From Acidobacteriota bacterium (GTDB lineage: Bacteria > Acidobacteriota > Terriglobia > Terriglobales > Acidobacteriaceae), in NCBI GenBank assembly GCA_021780315.1, contig JAJXYY010000041.1:327282-391281 (forward strand): a stretch of DNA of 64,000 bases. Direction: 5' to 3'. Shown here in pieces: positions 54,765 to 63,879 of this stretch. The notes under the pieces are model-generated. The model was not told the origin of the DNA. It searched no databases and saw only the letters and a list, made by a program, of their open reading frames with translations. Position 1 is the first letter of the stretch; each line of letters begins with the position of its first letter. The position numbers were made by a program, and so were the translations under genes.

Positions 54765-55960
54765 TGCAGGACAACCCCCGGCGACCTGGACGTTAGCAGC
54801 AACAGTTGGTCATCCCCTTGCGGTTCGCCGCAGACTCTATGAGTGATTTCTTCTGTTTGGAAAACACTCTTAATTGCAGCGTTCTGCTGCTGAAGATCAC
54901 CTCGCAGATTGTTGATGGCTGAACCTGCATGGCCCTTACTCCACAGTGCGTCTGCCGGCTGCAGTGCCTGCAGCGACGCTGAGTTGTATGCCACTTGAGT
55001 GTGGCAGGCCTTCAGGCGGCTCTGAGCTGTATGGACAGCCCGAACGATTCTTGCCAGACGTTGGTTTGCTGGAATATCTGCGCTGGGGAATATCTCAAGG
55101 ATGCGCGCGCTTTGTGAGAGCATCCGGTCGGCTATTGCCGATAGCGTGCCATCGTTGGTCATGGCATGACGGCGGGCGGCATCTTCCAGATATCGGTGTG
55201 CCGAGGCGTAATGACCCATCTTGAAAGCAAGTTGCCCGGCCGCTTCGTATGCATGCCAGTCAGCGGGCTGGAAATGCATTGCTTTTTCGTACTGCGATAT
55301 CGCTGAGGCGTCATCTCCAGTTTCGATCATGAGTTGTGCAAGCTGAAGGCGGTACACAACGTCCTCCGATGCATTGCCTGACGCTATCAATAACTCCGTG
55401 TGAGCTTTGGTGTAATCCTGCCGTTCCAGCAGATAGCGGATCAACTCAAGTCGCACCTCTCGACGTCGGACTGTGCCGTCCCCTTCCCAAGTCCCGAAGA
55501 TAGAGGCGTGATAGGAGTGCACAGCATCGTCGGCGTGGCCCATCTTGGCTGACAGCCTAGCTAGTTGCAGATTGAGCAATCCGCTGCCGGGTTCCACTTC
55601 CCAGAGGTTCATAAAGTAGGAGTATGCCTCAGCCGTCTTGCCAAAATCGCTCAAAGCCTCGGCTAGAAGTAATTGGTATGACCGCTGTTCCGGGGCGTAA
55701 GCGAGCGCCGTTTGCAGATCTGACACAGCCTGCGCTGGATGATGGGCTGATAAATCGCGTGCACCCCTGTCGTACCAACGCTTTGCGAGATCTTCTCGAT
55801 GAGAAGAAAAGGAGCGGAACAGTAAAAGGGTAACAAAGAACAGCGCAATGCAAAGGACGGCGAGCATGAGAAAAACGATTGAGTCGCGCACGATGAGTCG
55901 ACGCCGAACTGCCCGAATTTCGTAGTCGTTGTCGATCATTTCGTTGATGTTATGGGACAA
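54761..55960 (-). CDS. Membrane-anchored TPR protein
   Basis: The 399-residue protein has an N-terminal cytoplasmic stretch, one membrane helix (~28-50) and a string of tetratricopeptide repeats (~55-270) such as DWHAYEAAGQLAFKMGHYASAHRYLEDA. The C-terminal part has a few Cys residues and no known domain. It probably acts as a protein-interaction scaffold. It is translationally coupled to the ClC gene, so it may assist that channel; this is inference from position. Confidence 0.78.
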   Translation of the reverse strand: MSHNINEMIDNDYEIRAVRRRLIVRDSIVFLMLAVLCIALFFVTLLLFRSFSSHREDLAKRWYDRGARDLSAHHPAQAVSDLQTALAYAPEQRSYQLLLAEALSDFGKTAEAYSYFMNLWEVEPGSGLLNLQLARLSAKMGHADDAVHSYHASIFGTWEGDGTVRRREVRLELIRYLLERQDYTKAHTELLIASGNASEDVVYRLQLAQLMIETGDDASAISQYEKAMHFQPADWHAYEAAGQLAFKMGHYASAHRYLEDAARRHAMTNDGTLSAIADRMLSQSARILEIFPSADIPANQRLARIVRAVHTAQSRLKACHTQVAYNSASLQALQPADALWSKGHAGSAINNLRGDLQQQNAAIKSVFQTEEITHRVCGEPQGDDQLLLLTSRSPGVVLQ

Positions 55961-56072
55961 AAAATACGACCAGTCGTCGCATAAGTTCTCGTCGCGACCT
56001 TATTTGGTGTCAGCAGTCAGACTTAGTTCTGGAGTGAACCGGCACTATTTGTCGATGTTTTCATTGGTAACT

Positions 56073-56150
56073 TGGCGTCCCCGATGGGATTCGAACCCAT
56101 GTTATCGCCGTGAAAGGGCGGTGTCCTGGGCCGGGCTAGACGACAGGGAC
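56073..56150 (-). tRNA. tRNA-Glu (anticodon TTC)
   Basis: Read on the minus strand it starts GTCCCTG and ends CGGGGAC plus G and encoded CCA. The anticodon loop is CTTTCAC (TTC), and the D-arm and T-arm (GGTTCGAATC) are standard; most of the molecule matches E. coli tRNA-Glu. Confidence 0.96.
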
Positions 56151-56289
56151 GGAGCAATTGGAGGGGATACACATGCGGAACCCCACAATCAACGGTATCA
56201 ACATCGTTTCTGCGTGTCAAAACACTACTACGGGCGAAGATTGCATATCGAAGATAAGATAAATCGCAGACCGCTCTTTTCCTATTCTT

Positions 56290-56982
56290 ATGATAGTTAC
56301 TACCCGCCGTTACAGATATCTGGATGCATTGACGACCGCCTTTGTTGTTATTCTGCTGGTATCCAATCTTATCGCCCAAAAAGTGTGTGTGTTGGGTCCA
56401 TTCGCGGTTAGTGGAGCCGTACTGTTGTTTCCCATTACCTATATTTTTGGCGATATATTTACTGAGGTTTATGGATTTTCAGCATCACGCCGGGCTATAT
56501 GGCTGGGCTTCTTCGGTACTGCCCTGCTTTATTTTATGGGCGCAATTATCATCGCGCTTCCTCCGGCACCCGGTTGGCCAAACCAGCAGGCATTTTCGAT
56601 TGTTTTCGGCTTCATCCCGCGAATTTTGGCTGCTAGTCTAGTTTCTTTCTGGGCGGGCGAGTTTGCCAACTCATACACAATGGCCCGCCTGAAGTTGCTT
56701 ACAAACGGTCGCAAGCTCTGGACACGGACGATTGGCTCAACTGTGGTTGGTCAAGCAGTGGATACAACTTTGGTTATCTTTCTGACCTTTGTAGGGACCA
56801 TCCCGCTTCGGACTCTCGTTAGTATGGTGTTTACTGGCTATTCGCTGAAGGTAGGCTACGAAGTGCTGGCAACGCCTTTGACCTACTTGGTGATAAATCG
56901 ACTGAAACGGGCGGAAAATGCTGACGCTTTTGATCGAGATGAGAGCTTCAACCCTTTTTCTTTTGCAGAAAAGCCGCAATAG
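56290..56982 (+). CDS. Queuosine-precursor transporter (VUT family, YhhQ-like)
   Basis: The 230-residue membrane protein has about six helices and the VUT family segments LLVSNLIAQKV, GAVLLFPITYIFGDIFTEVYG and AGEFANSYTMARLK. YhhQ-type proteins import preQ0/preQ1 for tRNA queuosine. No preQ1 riboswitch pattern was seen in the ~140 bp upstream. It stands alone next to tRNA-Glu, which is not a queuosine target. Confidence 0.9.
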   Translation: MIVTTRRYRYLDALTTAFVVILLVSNLIAQKVCVLGPFAVSGAVLLFPITYIFGDIFTEVYGFSASRRAIWLGFFGTALLYFMGAIIIALPPAPGWPNQQAFSIVFGFIPRILAASLVSFWAGEFANSYTMARLKLLTNGRKLWTRTIGSTVVGQAVDTTLVIFLTFVGTIPLRTLVSMVFTGYSLKVGYEVLATPLTYLVINRLKRAENADAFDRDESFNPFSFAEKPQ

Positions 56983-56997
56983 GCGTGCTGGGCTGAG

Positions 56998-57023
56998 AGG
57001 AATGCAGGAGCTGCAGCATTCCT
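56998..57023 (+). terminator. Hairpin after the YhhQ-like gene
   Basis: The arms AGGAATGC and GCATTCCT (8 bp perfect, 10-nt loop) lie 16 nt after the stop codon. No U-run follows, so termination is uncertain. Confidence 0.4.
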
Positions 57024-57218
57024 GACGTCCACATGCTCCGTTGTGCAAAATGTTGTCATCCTCAGACAAAATTTCGCACCTTTCCAGCAATAGTCTCATC
57101 AAAAATGGAACTGAACTTTTAATCTGTACGTTAATCGATCACAGGGTGAAGTACCTGTGATTCTGTGACGTTGAACTGCGCCGAAGCCTGTTCTTCCGAT
57201 CCAACAAGGAGTAGTAGA

Positions 57219-58313
57219 TTGTCGCTGCTTAGAAATAATTACCGCGCACTGTTTTTATTAGTCCCAATTGCAGTCAGTGCATGTTTACTTGGCTGCAAGC
57301 ACGCCCCCCCGACAGTCGCTCCCATGCAAGCGATGCCGGTGCAGGTGGCGACGATCACTCTTTCGCCTGTGCCTAATTCTGATGTTTATATCTCGACCGT
57401 CAAGAGCAGACGCTCGGCTACGATGCAGCCTCAGGTCGATGGCAACCTGACCCGCATTCTGGTCAAGTCCGGTGATACGGTCAAGGCCGGGCAGTTGCTC
57501 ATGCAGATTGATCCGCTCAAGCAGGTGGCAACTGTTCAGTCGCAGCAGGGAACTGAGTTCCAGAAGAAAGCTGTCTATCAATATAACCAGACAGAGGCAG
57601 AGCGCCAGCGCAAACTCTATGAGGCGGGCGTGGTCTCAAAGCAAGCGTACGACCAAGCCGTGCAGGCCTTTGAGAACTCCAAGGGCGATCTCGATTCTTC
57701 TGCTGCTCTGACGGCAACCCAGAAGCAGCAGCTTGGCTATTATCAGATTCGCGCCCCATTTGCCGGCGTTGTCGGTGATATCCCGGTGCATATCGGTGAC
57801 TATGTCTCCTCCACAACCCTGCTGACTACGGTGGATGAGAATGCCGATCTCGAAGCATATATTTACCTGCCTACGGAACGGGCGGTGGATGTACGTACCG
57901 GCCTTGCAGTCGAGATTCTCGACACTGCTGGCAACAGCATTGTGAAGACGACAGTTAATTTTGTATCGCCGCAGGTCGACAATGGGCTGCAAAGTATTCT
58001 GGCGAAGGCTCCAATTCCGCACACCACTGAACGCCTGCGGAACCAGCAGGTAGTGAAGGCTCGCATTACGTGGAGCACTACTCCCGTGCCTGTTGTTCCT
58101 GTTCTAGCGGTTACTCGTGTTGGTGGTCAGGCGTTTGTTTTCGTGGCTGCTCCTGACGCCAATGGATATGTTGCGCATCAGGTGGCAGTCTCGTTGGGCG
58201 AAACTGTCGGTAATAGCTATCCAGTGTTAACCGGACTCAAACCCGGTGACAGAGTAATTCTGTCCGGCCTCCAGTTCTTGCAGGAAGGCGCACCTGTCAA
58301 GCCGCTTGGTTGA
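57219..58313 (+). CDS. RND efflux membrane-fusion lipoprotein
   Basis: The 364-residue HlyD/AcrA-type adaptor has a lipobox LLGC (Cys26), a barrel-sandwich half (TMQPQVDGNLTRILVKSGDTVKAGQLLMQID core), an alpha-helical hairpin (~95-165), the second lipoyl half (YYQIRAPFAGVVGD) and a beta-barrel. It links the inner-membrane pump to an outer-membrane channel. The TTG at 57219 is chosen because AAGGAG lies 7 nt upstream and it begins the lipoprotein signal; a GTG at 57165 would add 18 residues. The pump gene follows 108 bp later. Confidence 0.9.
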   Translation: MSLLRNNYRALFLLVPIAVSACLLGCKHAPPTVAPMQAMPVQVATITLSPVPNSDVYISTVKSRRSATMQPQVDGNLTRILVKSGDTVKAGQLLMQIDPLKQVATVQSQQGTEFQKKAVYQYNQTEAERQRKLYEAGVVSKQAYDQAVQAFENSKGDLDSSAALTATQKQQLGYYQIRAPFAGVVGDIPVHIGDYVSSTTLLTTVDENADLEAYIYLPTERAVDVRTGLAVEILDTAGNSIVKTTVNFVSPQVDNGLQSILAKAPIPHTTERLRNQQVVKARITWSTTPVPVVPVLAVTRVGGQAFVFVAAPDANGYVAHQVAVSLGETVGNSYPVLTGLKPGDRVILSGLQFLQEGAPVKPLG

Positions 58314-58421
58314 GTGCACTGACGTGATACCACGCGTAACTTCCGTTTATAGCTGATCAAATTTACACGCCGTAAAGCATCCCGTTTACCCCGGGCTTAA
58401 TGCCCCATCCAGAGGTCACTC

Positions 58422-61400
58422 TTGGTAGATTTCTTTATTCGACGTCCGATCTTCGCCACTGTCTGTGCACTGCTGATAGTGTTGGCGGGTGCTGTCTCAA
58501 TCCCTACATTGCCTATCTCGCTCTATCCGCAGCTTGCACCGCCTCAGGTTGTTGTAACAACCAACTACATCGGAGCGAACTCGAAGGATGTTGAGTCAGC
58601 AGTGACCACCATTTTGGAGCAATCCATCAATGGAGTAGAGGGGATGCGGTATATGTCCTCCACTAGTTCCAATGATGGAACCTCAGCGATCACTGTGACT
58701 TTCCAGACCGGCTACGATCTTAATATTGCTGCCGTTGACGTGCAGAATCGTGTGGCCTCCGCGCAAGGACGTCTACCTGCCATCGTCAATAACACGGGCA
58801 TCAGTATTATCAAGGCTAATTCAAACTTCGTTCTGGCTGCGGGATTTGTGTCCCCCGACCACTCTTTGACTCCAGCGTTCATCTCGAATTATCTGGATGT
58901 ATACGTCAAAGATGCGCTCAAGCGGGTGCCGGGAGTTGGCGATGTCGTCATCTTTGGAGAGCGAAAGTATGCGATGCGGATATGGCTCGATCCCAGCCAT
59001 CTGGCAGCGCGAGGACTTACCGCACTGGACGTGACAAGTGCACTCGCAGAACAGAACGTGGAGGTAGCTGCAGGTCAGCTGGGGCAGCAACCGTCCGATC
59101 CGCACCAGAACTTCCAGATGGCAGTCCGAGTAGTTGGCCGTCTATCCGACCCGCGACAGTTTGAAAATATAATTATCAAGAATAGCCCTAATGCAAGCGG
59201 TATTGTTCTGCTGCGGGATGTCGGTCACGCCGAGATCGGAGCAGAGAACTACAGCACCGAACTCAAGTTTTCTGGCGGGGATGCCGTTGGTATAGGTGTT
59301 CAGCAACTTTCCAATGCCAACGCACTTGATGTTGATAAGCGGTGTCGCGCCGTGCTGGCAGAATTGCAGAAATCCTTTCCCCCAGGAATGAAAGGTATTA
59401 TCGCCGTCGACACGACCACTGTTGTCAGCGACTCCATTCGTGAGGTTGTGCAGACTATCGGTGAGGCAGTCATCATCGTCATCATCGTTATCTTCCTTTT
59501 CTTGCAGGATTGGCGGGCCACCATCATCCCCGCGGTAACGATTCCGGTGTCGCTGATCGGAACATTTGCGTTCATCAAGCTATTCGACTTCTCTATCAAC
59601 TCTTTGACACTTTTTGGTATTACCTTAGCCACGGGACTGGTTGTGGACGACGCTATCGTTGTGATCGAAAACGTCCAGCGACATATTGAGAAAGAGCATT
59701 GTGACAGCCACCAGGCGACTTCTGAAGCCATGTCAGAGGTTACGAGTGCCGTCATCGCAACTTCGCTGGTACTGATCTCGGTATTCATTCCAGTCAGTTT
59801 CTTCCCGGGTACTACGGGTATTCTCTACAAGCAGTTCTCCCTTACGATTGCCTTCTCCATCGCGATATCTGCCTTCAATGCACTAACTCTGTCACCCGCA
59901 CTGGCGGCCATTCTACTGCGTGCACAACAGAAGCAAACTGGCTTGATGGGCTTGCTGCTTAATCCTGTGGAAGCTTTTATTCAATGGCTTATTCGCGTTT
60001 ATGCTCAAGCGGTTACCTTTGTTGTCCGGATTCGCTATGCGATGCTTTTGCTCTTCGGTGGAGCACTTGCAGCAACAGCATTCATGTACAACCACGTTCC
60101 TACGGCGTTCATCCCGCAAGAAGATCAGTCTTATTTTTTGATCATTGTGCAGACGCCCCCTGGAGCTTCGCTGAGCTATACCTCAGAGTTCGCAGATCGA
60201 GCAGCAACGCTCGTGCGACAGAATCAAGGGGTATTCGGCACCTTCTCTGTTATGGGATTCTCTCTTGCTGGCGGAAGTTCCCCAAACTCAGGTCTGATTT
60301 TCGCACCGCTGAAGCCGATTGATGAGCGCTCCAAAATGGGGCCGAATTACACTGCCAAGGCGATCGTTGCTGATATTGGACCCAAACTGTTTGGCGTGCC
60401 CGGAGGAATTGCGTTCGCTGCGGAACCGCCTGCTATTCAAGGAATAGGAACTGTAGGAGGATTCCAGTTCATTCTTCAAGACGGCGGACGTAATACTTTT
60501 GGGGATATTGACCGCGTAGCACACACCATCGTTGCCCAGTCCCGTGCTGCAGGATCAGGACTAGTTGGCATGAACACTACGTTCACCTCTAACGACCCTC
60601 AGTTACTGGTCACGATTGATCGTGAAAAGGCTAAGACCATCGGAGTGCCGTTTAGTCAGATTACGGCTGCGCTTAACACCTTCATGGGTTCAAGCTACGT
60701 CAACGACTTTGATTTCAATAACCGATCCTACCGCGTGTATGTACAGGCGGATGCTCCATTCCGCAAAACTTCGCAGGATCTGCATCAGTATTATGTCCGA
60801 TCTGATTCGGGACGTATGATTCCGCTTGATAATCTTGCCGTCATTGCGGAGACCTCGGGGCCTCAGGTCATCAATCACTACAACCTCTTCCGTTCGGCCG
60901 AGATTGACGGCTCTCCTGCTCCGGGGCTTAGCTCCGGGCAGGGACTCGAGGCGATGCAGCATCTCTTCGAGAAGAACAAACTTCAGGGTATGACTTTTTC
61001 CTGGACTGGGCTGGCTCTGGAAGAAGTTGAATCGGCTGGCAAGGCCATCATTATCTTTGGCCTCGGATTGCTCGTCGTTTATCTGACACTTTCTGCACAA
61101 TATGAGAGCTTTGCATTGCCGTTCATCATCCTGCTCGCTGTTCCAATGGCTGTCCTTGGTGCGCTGACGTTAGTTTCCGCCCGAGGTCTCGTTGACGATG
61201 TTTATGTCCAGATTGGCTTAGTGATGCTCATTGGGCTCTCTGCGAAAAACTCTATTCTGATTGTTGAGTTTGCGGAGCAGCTATTGGAACAAGGGCGATC
61301 AATCATTGACGCTGCAATTGAAGCTGCTGAATTGCGCCTCCGTCCAATTTTGATGACATCGATTGCGTTCATCCTCGGCGTTTTACCGCTTTACTTTGCT

Positions 61401-61586
61401 ACAGGTGCCGGAGCCTATGGACGTCACTCCGTGGGAACGGCAATCGTTGGTGGAATGATGCTTTCGACTATTCTCAATCTCTTCTTCATTCCTGTTCTTT
61501 ATGTTGTGCTTAAGTCCCTGCTCACCCGGTTCAAGGTCAAAGCACGAGTCAGGCCTGAAGACTGCGATGATCCAGTCAACGTGTAG
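58422..61586 (+). CDS. RND multidrug efflux pump (AcrB/HAE1 family)
   Basis: The 1054-residue inner-membrane antiporter has twelve helices and two large periplasmic loops. The proton-relay residues are visible: the Asp pair in LVVDDAIVVIEN (helix 4) and Lys in SAKNSILIVEFA (helix 10). The N-terminus VDFFIRRPIFATVCALLI is family-typical. It expels drugs, solvents or bile-salt-like compounds with the adaptor upstream. The start is TTG. No TolC-type gene and no TetR-type regulator is in the window. Confidence 0.95.
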   Translation: MVDFFIRRPIFATVCALLIVLAGAVSIPTLPISLYPQLAPPQVVVTTNYIGANSKDVESAVTTILEQSINGVEGMRYMSSTSSNDGTSAITVTFQTGYDLNIAAVDVQNRVASAQGRLPAIVNNTGISIIKANSNFVLAAGFVSPDHSLTPAFISNYLDVYVKDALKRVPGVGDVVIFGERKYAMRIWLDPSHLAARGLTALDVTSALAEQNVEVAAGQLGQQPSDPHQNFQMAVRVVGRLSDPRQFENIIIKNSPNASGIVLLRDVGHAEIGAENYSTELKFSGGDAVGIGVQQLSNANALDVDKRCRAVLAELQKSFPPGMKGIIAVDTTTVVSDSIREVVQTIGEAVIIVIIVIFLFLQDWRATIIPAVTIPVSLIGTFAFIKLFDFSINSLTLFGITLATGLVVDDAIVVIENVQRHIEKEHCDSHQATSEAMSEVTSAVIATSLVLISVFIPVSFFPGTTGILYKQFSLTIAFSIAISAFNALTLSPALAAILLRAQQKQTGLMGLLLNPVEAFIQWLIRVYAQAVTFVVRIRYAMLLLFGGALAATAFMYNHVPTAFIPQEDQSYFLIIVQTPPGASLSYTSEFADRAATLVRQNQGVFGTFSVMGFSLAGGSSPNSGLIFAPLKPIDERSKMGPNYTAKAIVADIGPKLFGVPGGIAFAAEPPAIQGIGTVGGFQFILQDGGRNTFGDIDRVAHTIVAQSRAAGSGLVGMNTTFTSNDPQLLVTIDREKAKTIGVPFSQITAALNTFMGSSYVNDFDFNNRSYRVYVQADAPFRKTSQDLHQYYVRSDSGRMIPLDNLAVIAETSGPQVINHYNLFRSAEIDGSPAPGLSSGQGLEAMQHLFEKNKLQGMTFSWTGLALEEVESAGKAIIIFGLGLLVVYLTLSAQYESFALPFIILLAVPMAVLGALTLVSARGLVDDVYVQIGLVMLIGLSAKNSILIVEFAEQLLEQGRSIIDAAIEAAELRLRPILMTSIAFILGVLPLYFATGAGAYGRHSVGTAIVGGMMLSTILNLFFIPVLYVVLKSLLTRFKVKARVRPEDCDDPVNV

Positions 61587-61588
61587 CG

Positions 61589-61615
61589 CCGTAAGCGATG
61601 GAGGAGGCCTTACGG
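61589..61615 (+). terminator. Hairpin after the RND pump gene
   Basis: CCGTAAG and CTTACGG (7 bp perfect, 13-nt loop) begin 2 nt after the stop codon. There is no U-run, so it may be a stabilising hairpin rather than a terminator. Confidence 0.35.
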
Positions 61616-61750
61616 ATGAATGGCTGATCGCTGTTTCATACGGTCGGGAACTCACTTGCAGTGATTGTAGGTAGCCGTGTATTTGACCAGGATACTCTGG
61701 TCGGCATCTCAGCCTTACCAATTGATGCCGATTCCGACTATGATGACCCG

Positions 61751-63079
61751 ATGATGTCGCAAGCTCATCCGTCGACCAGTCCTCACGCCGAGTCATGGGT
61801 GTTTGGAGCTAATAATCCTGATCTTGGCCTACCGCTTCAGCACCTTCCTTATTGCGTCTTTCAATCTATCGACAGCAACCAGCCGCACCTTGGTGTGGGT
61901 ATTGGGGCTTGCATACTGGACCTCTTTGTTTGCGCTGAAACGGGGCTGTTTGATCATATCCCTGCGGATATCGTGACTGCATGCAGCTTCCCGGCTCTGA
62001 ATCCGCTAATGGACCTAGGACCCAAAGCCTGGGCTACGCTTCGTTCGGAAATTCAGGCATTGCTGAGCACATCCACACCGCTTTCCTCGGATCGCCGGTT
62101 GCGCACCGAGGCTGCTCTCGTCACCGCACGGGAAGCAATATTTTCCGCCCCGGTTTTCATCCCTAATTACACGGACTTTTATAGTTCAATCGATCACGCA
62201 GAACGGGTGGGGATGCTGTTTCGTCCTGACCAACCATTGCTGCCGAACTATCAGCATGTACCGATTGGATATCATGGGCGCACCTCATCGATTGTCCTGA
62301 GTGGAACATCGATACAACGTCCTAAGGGGCAATCAAAGCCCGTTCGCTCTGAGGCCCAACCCGGTTTTGCTCCTACGACTTCACTGGATTATGAGTTAGA
62401 ACTTGGACTTTACATCGGACAGTCCAACCCTCTCGGGACACCCATCCCCATCGAGCGAGCCTCTAGTCATCTCTTTGGTATAAGCCTTCTTAACGATTGG
62501 TCTGCGCGTGATATCCAGTCCTGGGAGTATCAGCCGCTCGGGCCGTTTCTGGGCAAGAATTTTGCTACTTCCATTTCCCCATGGATAACCCCGATTTCGG
62601 CACTCGGACCATTTCGATCACCAGCCGCACCTCGGCTTCATCATTTGGCTGAGTCGCTGCCTTATCTCCTCTGCCGATCTGACCAGCATGCTGGAAATCT
62701 CAATCTGATACTTGAGGTGTTTCTTGTGTCGCTGGAGATGAAAAAGAAGAGTATTGCTCCTGTTCGCCTGAGCAGAGTATGCGCGCGAGACCTTTACTGG
62801 ACACCCGCCCAGTTGATCGCGCACCATACGAGCAACGGTTGCAATCTGCAAGTGGGCGATTTACTGGCCACCGGCACCATCTCCGGACCGGACCATGCTT
62901 CAGCTGGATGTCTGCTCGAACTTACAAGCAACGGAACCCAACCGATAACCCTGCCAACAGGTGAGTCCCGAGCGTTTCTTGTCGACGGGGATGAAGTAAT
63001 ATTGCGCGGATATGGTGAAGCCTCCGGACATCCCCGCATCATCCTGGGTGAGTGCCGAGGCACAATTCATTCCGGCTGA
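61751..63079 (+). CDS. fahA: Fumarylacetoacetase
   Basis: The 442-residue enzyme hydrolyses fumarylacetoacetate to fumarate and acetoacetate, the last step of tyrosine and phenylalanine breakdown. Family blocks are PNYTDFYSSIDHAERVGMLF, LLPNYQHVPIGYHGRTSS, the metal-binding LDYELELGLYIG, and LNDWSARDIQSWEYQPLGPFLGKNF. The start is set at the ATG at 61751 (the ATG at 61754 is equally likely); an upstream GTG at 61661 adds 30 residues unlike the family. No other tyrosine-degradation gene is in the window. Confidence 0.93.
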   Translation: MMSQAHPSTSPHAESWVFGANNPDLGLPLQHLPYCVFQSIDSNQPHLGVGIGACILDLFVCAETGLFDHIPADIVTACSFPALNPLMDLGPKAWATLRSEIQALLSTSTPLSSDRRLRTEAALVTAREAIFSAPVFIPNYTDFYSSIDHAERVGMLFRPDQPLLPNYQHVPIGYHGRTSSIVLSGTSIQRPKGQSKPVRSEAQPGFAPTTSLDYELELGLYIGQSNPLGTPIPIERASSHLFGISLLNDWSARDIQSWEYQPLGPFLGKNFATSISPWITPISALGPFRSPAAPRLHHLAESLPYLLCRSDQHAGNLNLILEVFLVSLEMKKKSIAPVRLSRVCARDLYWTPAQLIAHHTSNGCNLQVGDLLATGTISGPDHASAGCLLELTSNGTQPITLPTGESRAFLVDGDEVILRGYGEASGHPRIILGECRGTIHSG

Positions 63080-63146
63080 GCCTGAGAATTTGGGTTTGTC
63101 AAAAGGGACTGCCTTGGGTTTGTTGATACAGAAGCCGTGAGGCAGA

Positions 63147-63872
63147 CTAGAGATCCTCAAAGAGATCTGTCATCAGGCAGACTGGCTGGGGTGCTGCAGT
63201 TGCTACCAGGGCGTAATGTTCATAGCCGCCATATTGTTCGAACGTGCTCTGGGTCTTCTCCATCAGCGGAGCCTGTGACACGTGTTGTCTAAAGGCCTCA
63301 TTTTTTGTCGCTTGAACGCCGCGTATATCCAGTGTCACGGACCATGGCATAGGCTGAGGAGACTGCCGCTCGGGCAGGAAATATGCCGTACTGAGGTGGA
63401 ACAGTCGTCTGGCCTGATGAGGTGTCGCCAAGTCTGGATATCGCTTGGGTCGACCAGCCCAGTGATAGGCTGCTGTAGTCAGCATCGACACCATCATATG
63501 ATCTGCGTGCGTATTAAGTCCGCCATCGGCACCAAACGTGATGACGACATCAGGACGAAATCGTCGGATGCGCTCCACCAAACGGCTTGCTGCCTGAGGA
63601 AAATTGGCGAATTCCAGCCTGCCATCCTGATAGTCAAGTAACTCGTGATGTCTGACCCCAAGCACGTCGCACGATGCCGCAAACTCCGCACGTCGCATGG
63701 CGCCGAGTGCAGCACCAGACTCGGCGTTCCCACGGTAGGTCGCGGCCTGTCCTTCGGTAAGGCAAACCACGTAAGACTCAACTCCACGTGCTGCCGCTAG
63801 AGCGAGGGCACCACCAAATGCAAAACACTCGTCATCCGGGTGCGCAACCACACACATCAGCTTTAAACTCAC
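63147..63872 (-). CDS. PIG-L/LmbE-family deacetylase
   Basis: The 241-residue zinc enzyme has the PIG-L signatures AHPDDECFAFGG near its N-terminus and NTHADHMMVS, which bind zinc and water. Members remove acetyl groups from GlcNAc-type substrates, as in bacillithiol (BshB) or mycothiol (MshB) synthesis; the substrate here is open. The GTG start (or the ATG at 63857) has no ribosome site, and the left end of an IS481-like element begins only 8 bp upstream, so the native leader may have been displaced. It converges with fahA (67 bp). Confidence 0.85.
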   Translation of the reverse strand: MSLKLMCVVAHPDDECFAFGGALALAAARGVESYVVCLTEGQAATYRGNAESGAALGAMRRAEFAASCDVLGVRHHELLDYQDGRLEFANFPQAASRLVERIRRFRPDVVITFGADGGLNTHADHMMVSMLTTAAYHWAGRPKRYPDLATPHQARRLFHLSTAYFLPERQSPQPMPWSVTLDIRGVQATKNEAFRQHVSQAPLMEKTQSTFEQYGGYEHYALVATAAPQPVCLMTDLFEDL

Positions 63873-63879
63873 AACTAGC

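Noticed and set aside
56151..56289. preQ1 riboswitch before the YhhQ-like transporter
   Set aside because: No class I, II or III aptamer pattern could be recognised in the region.
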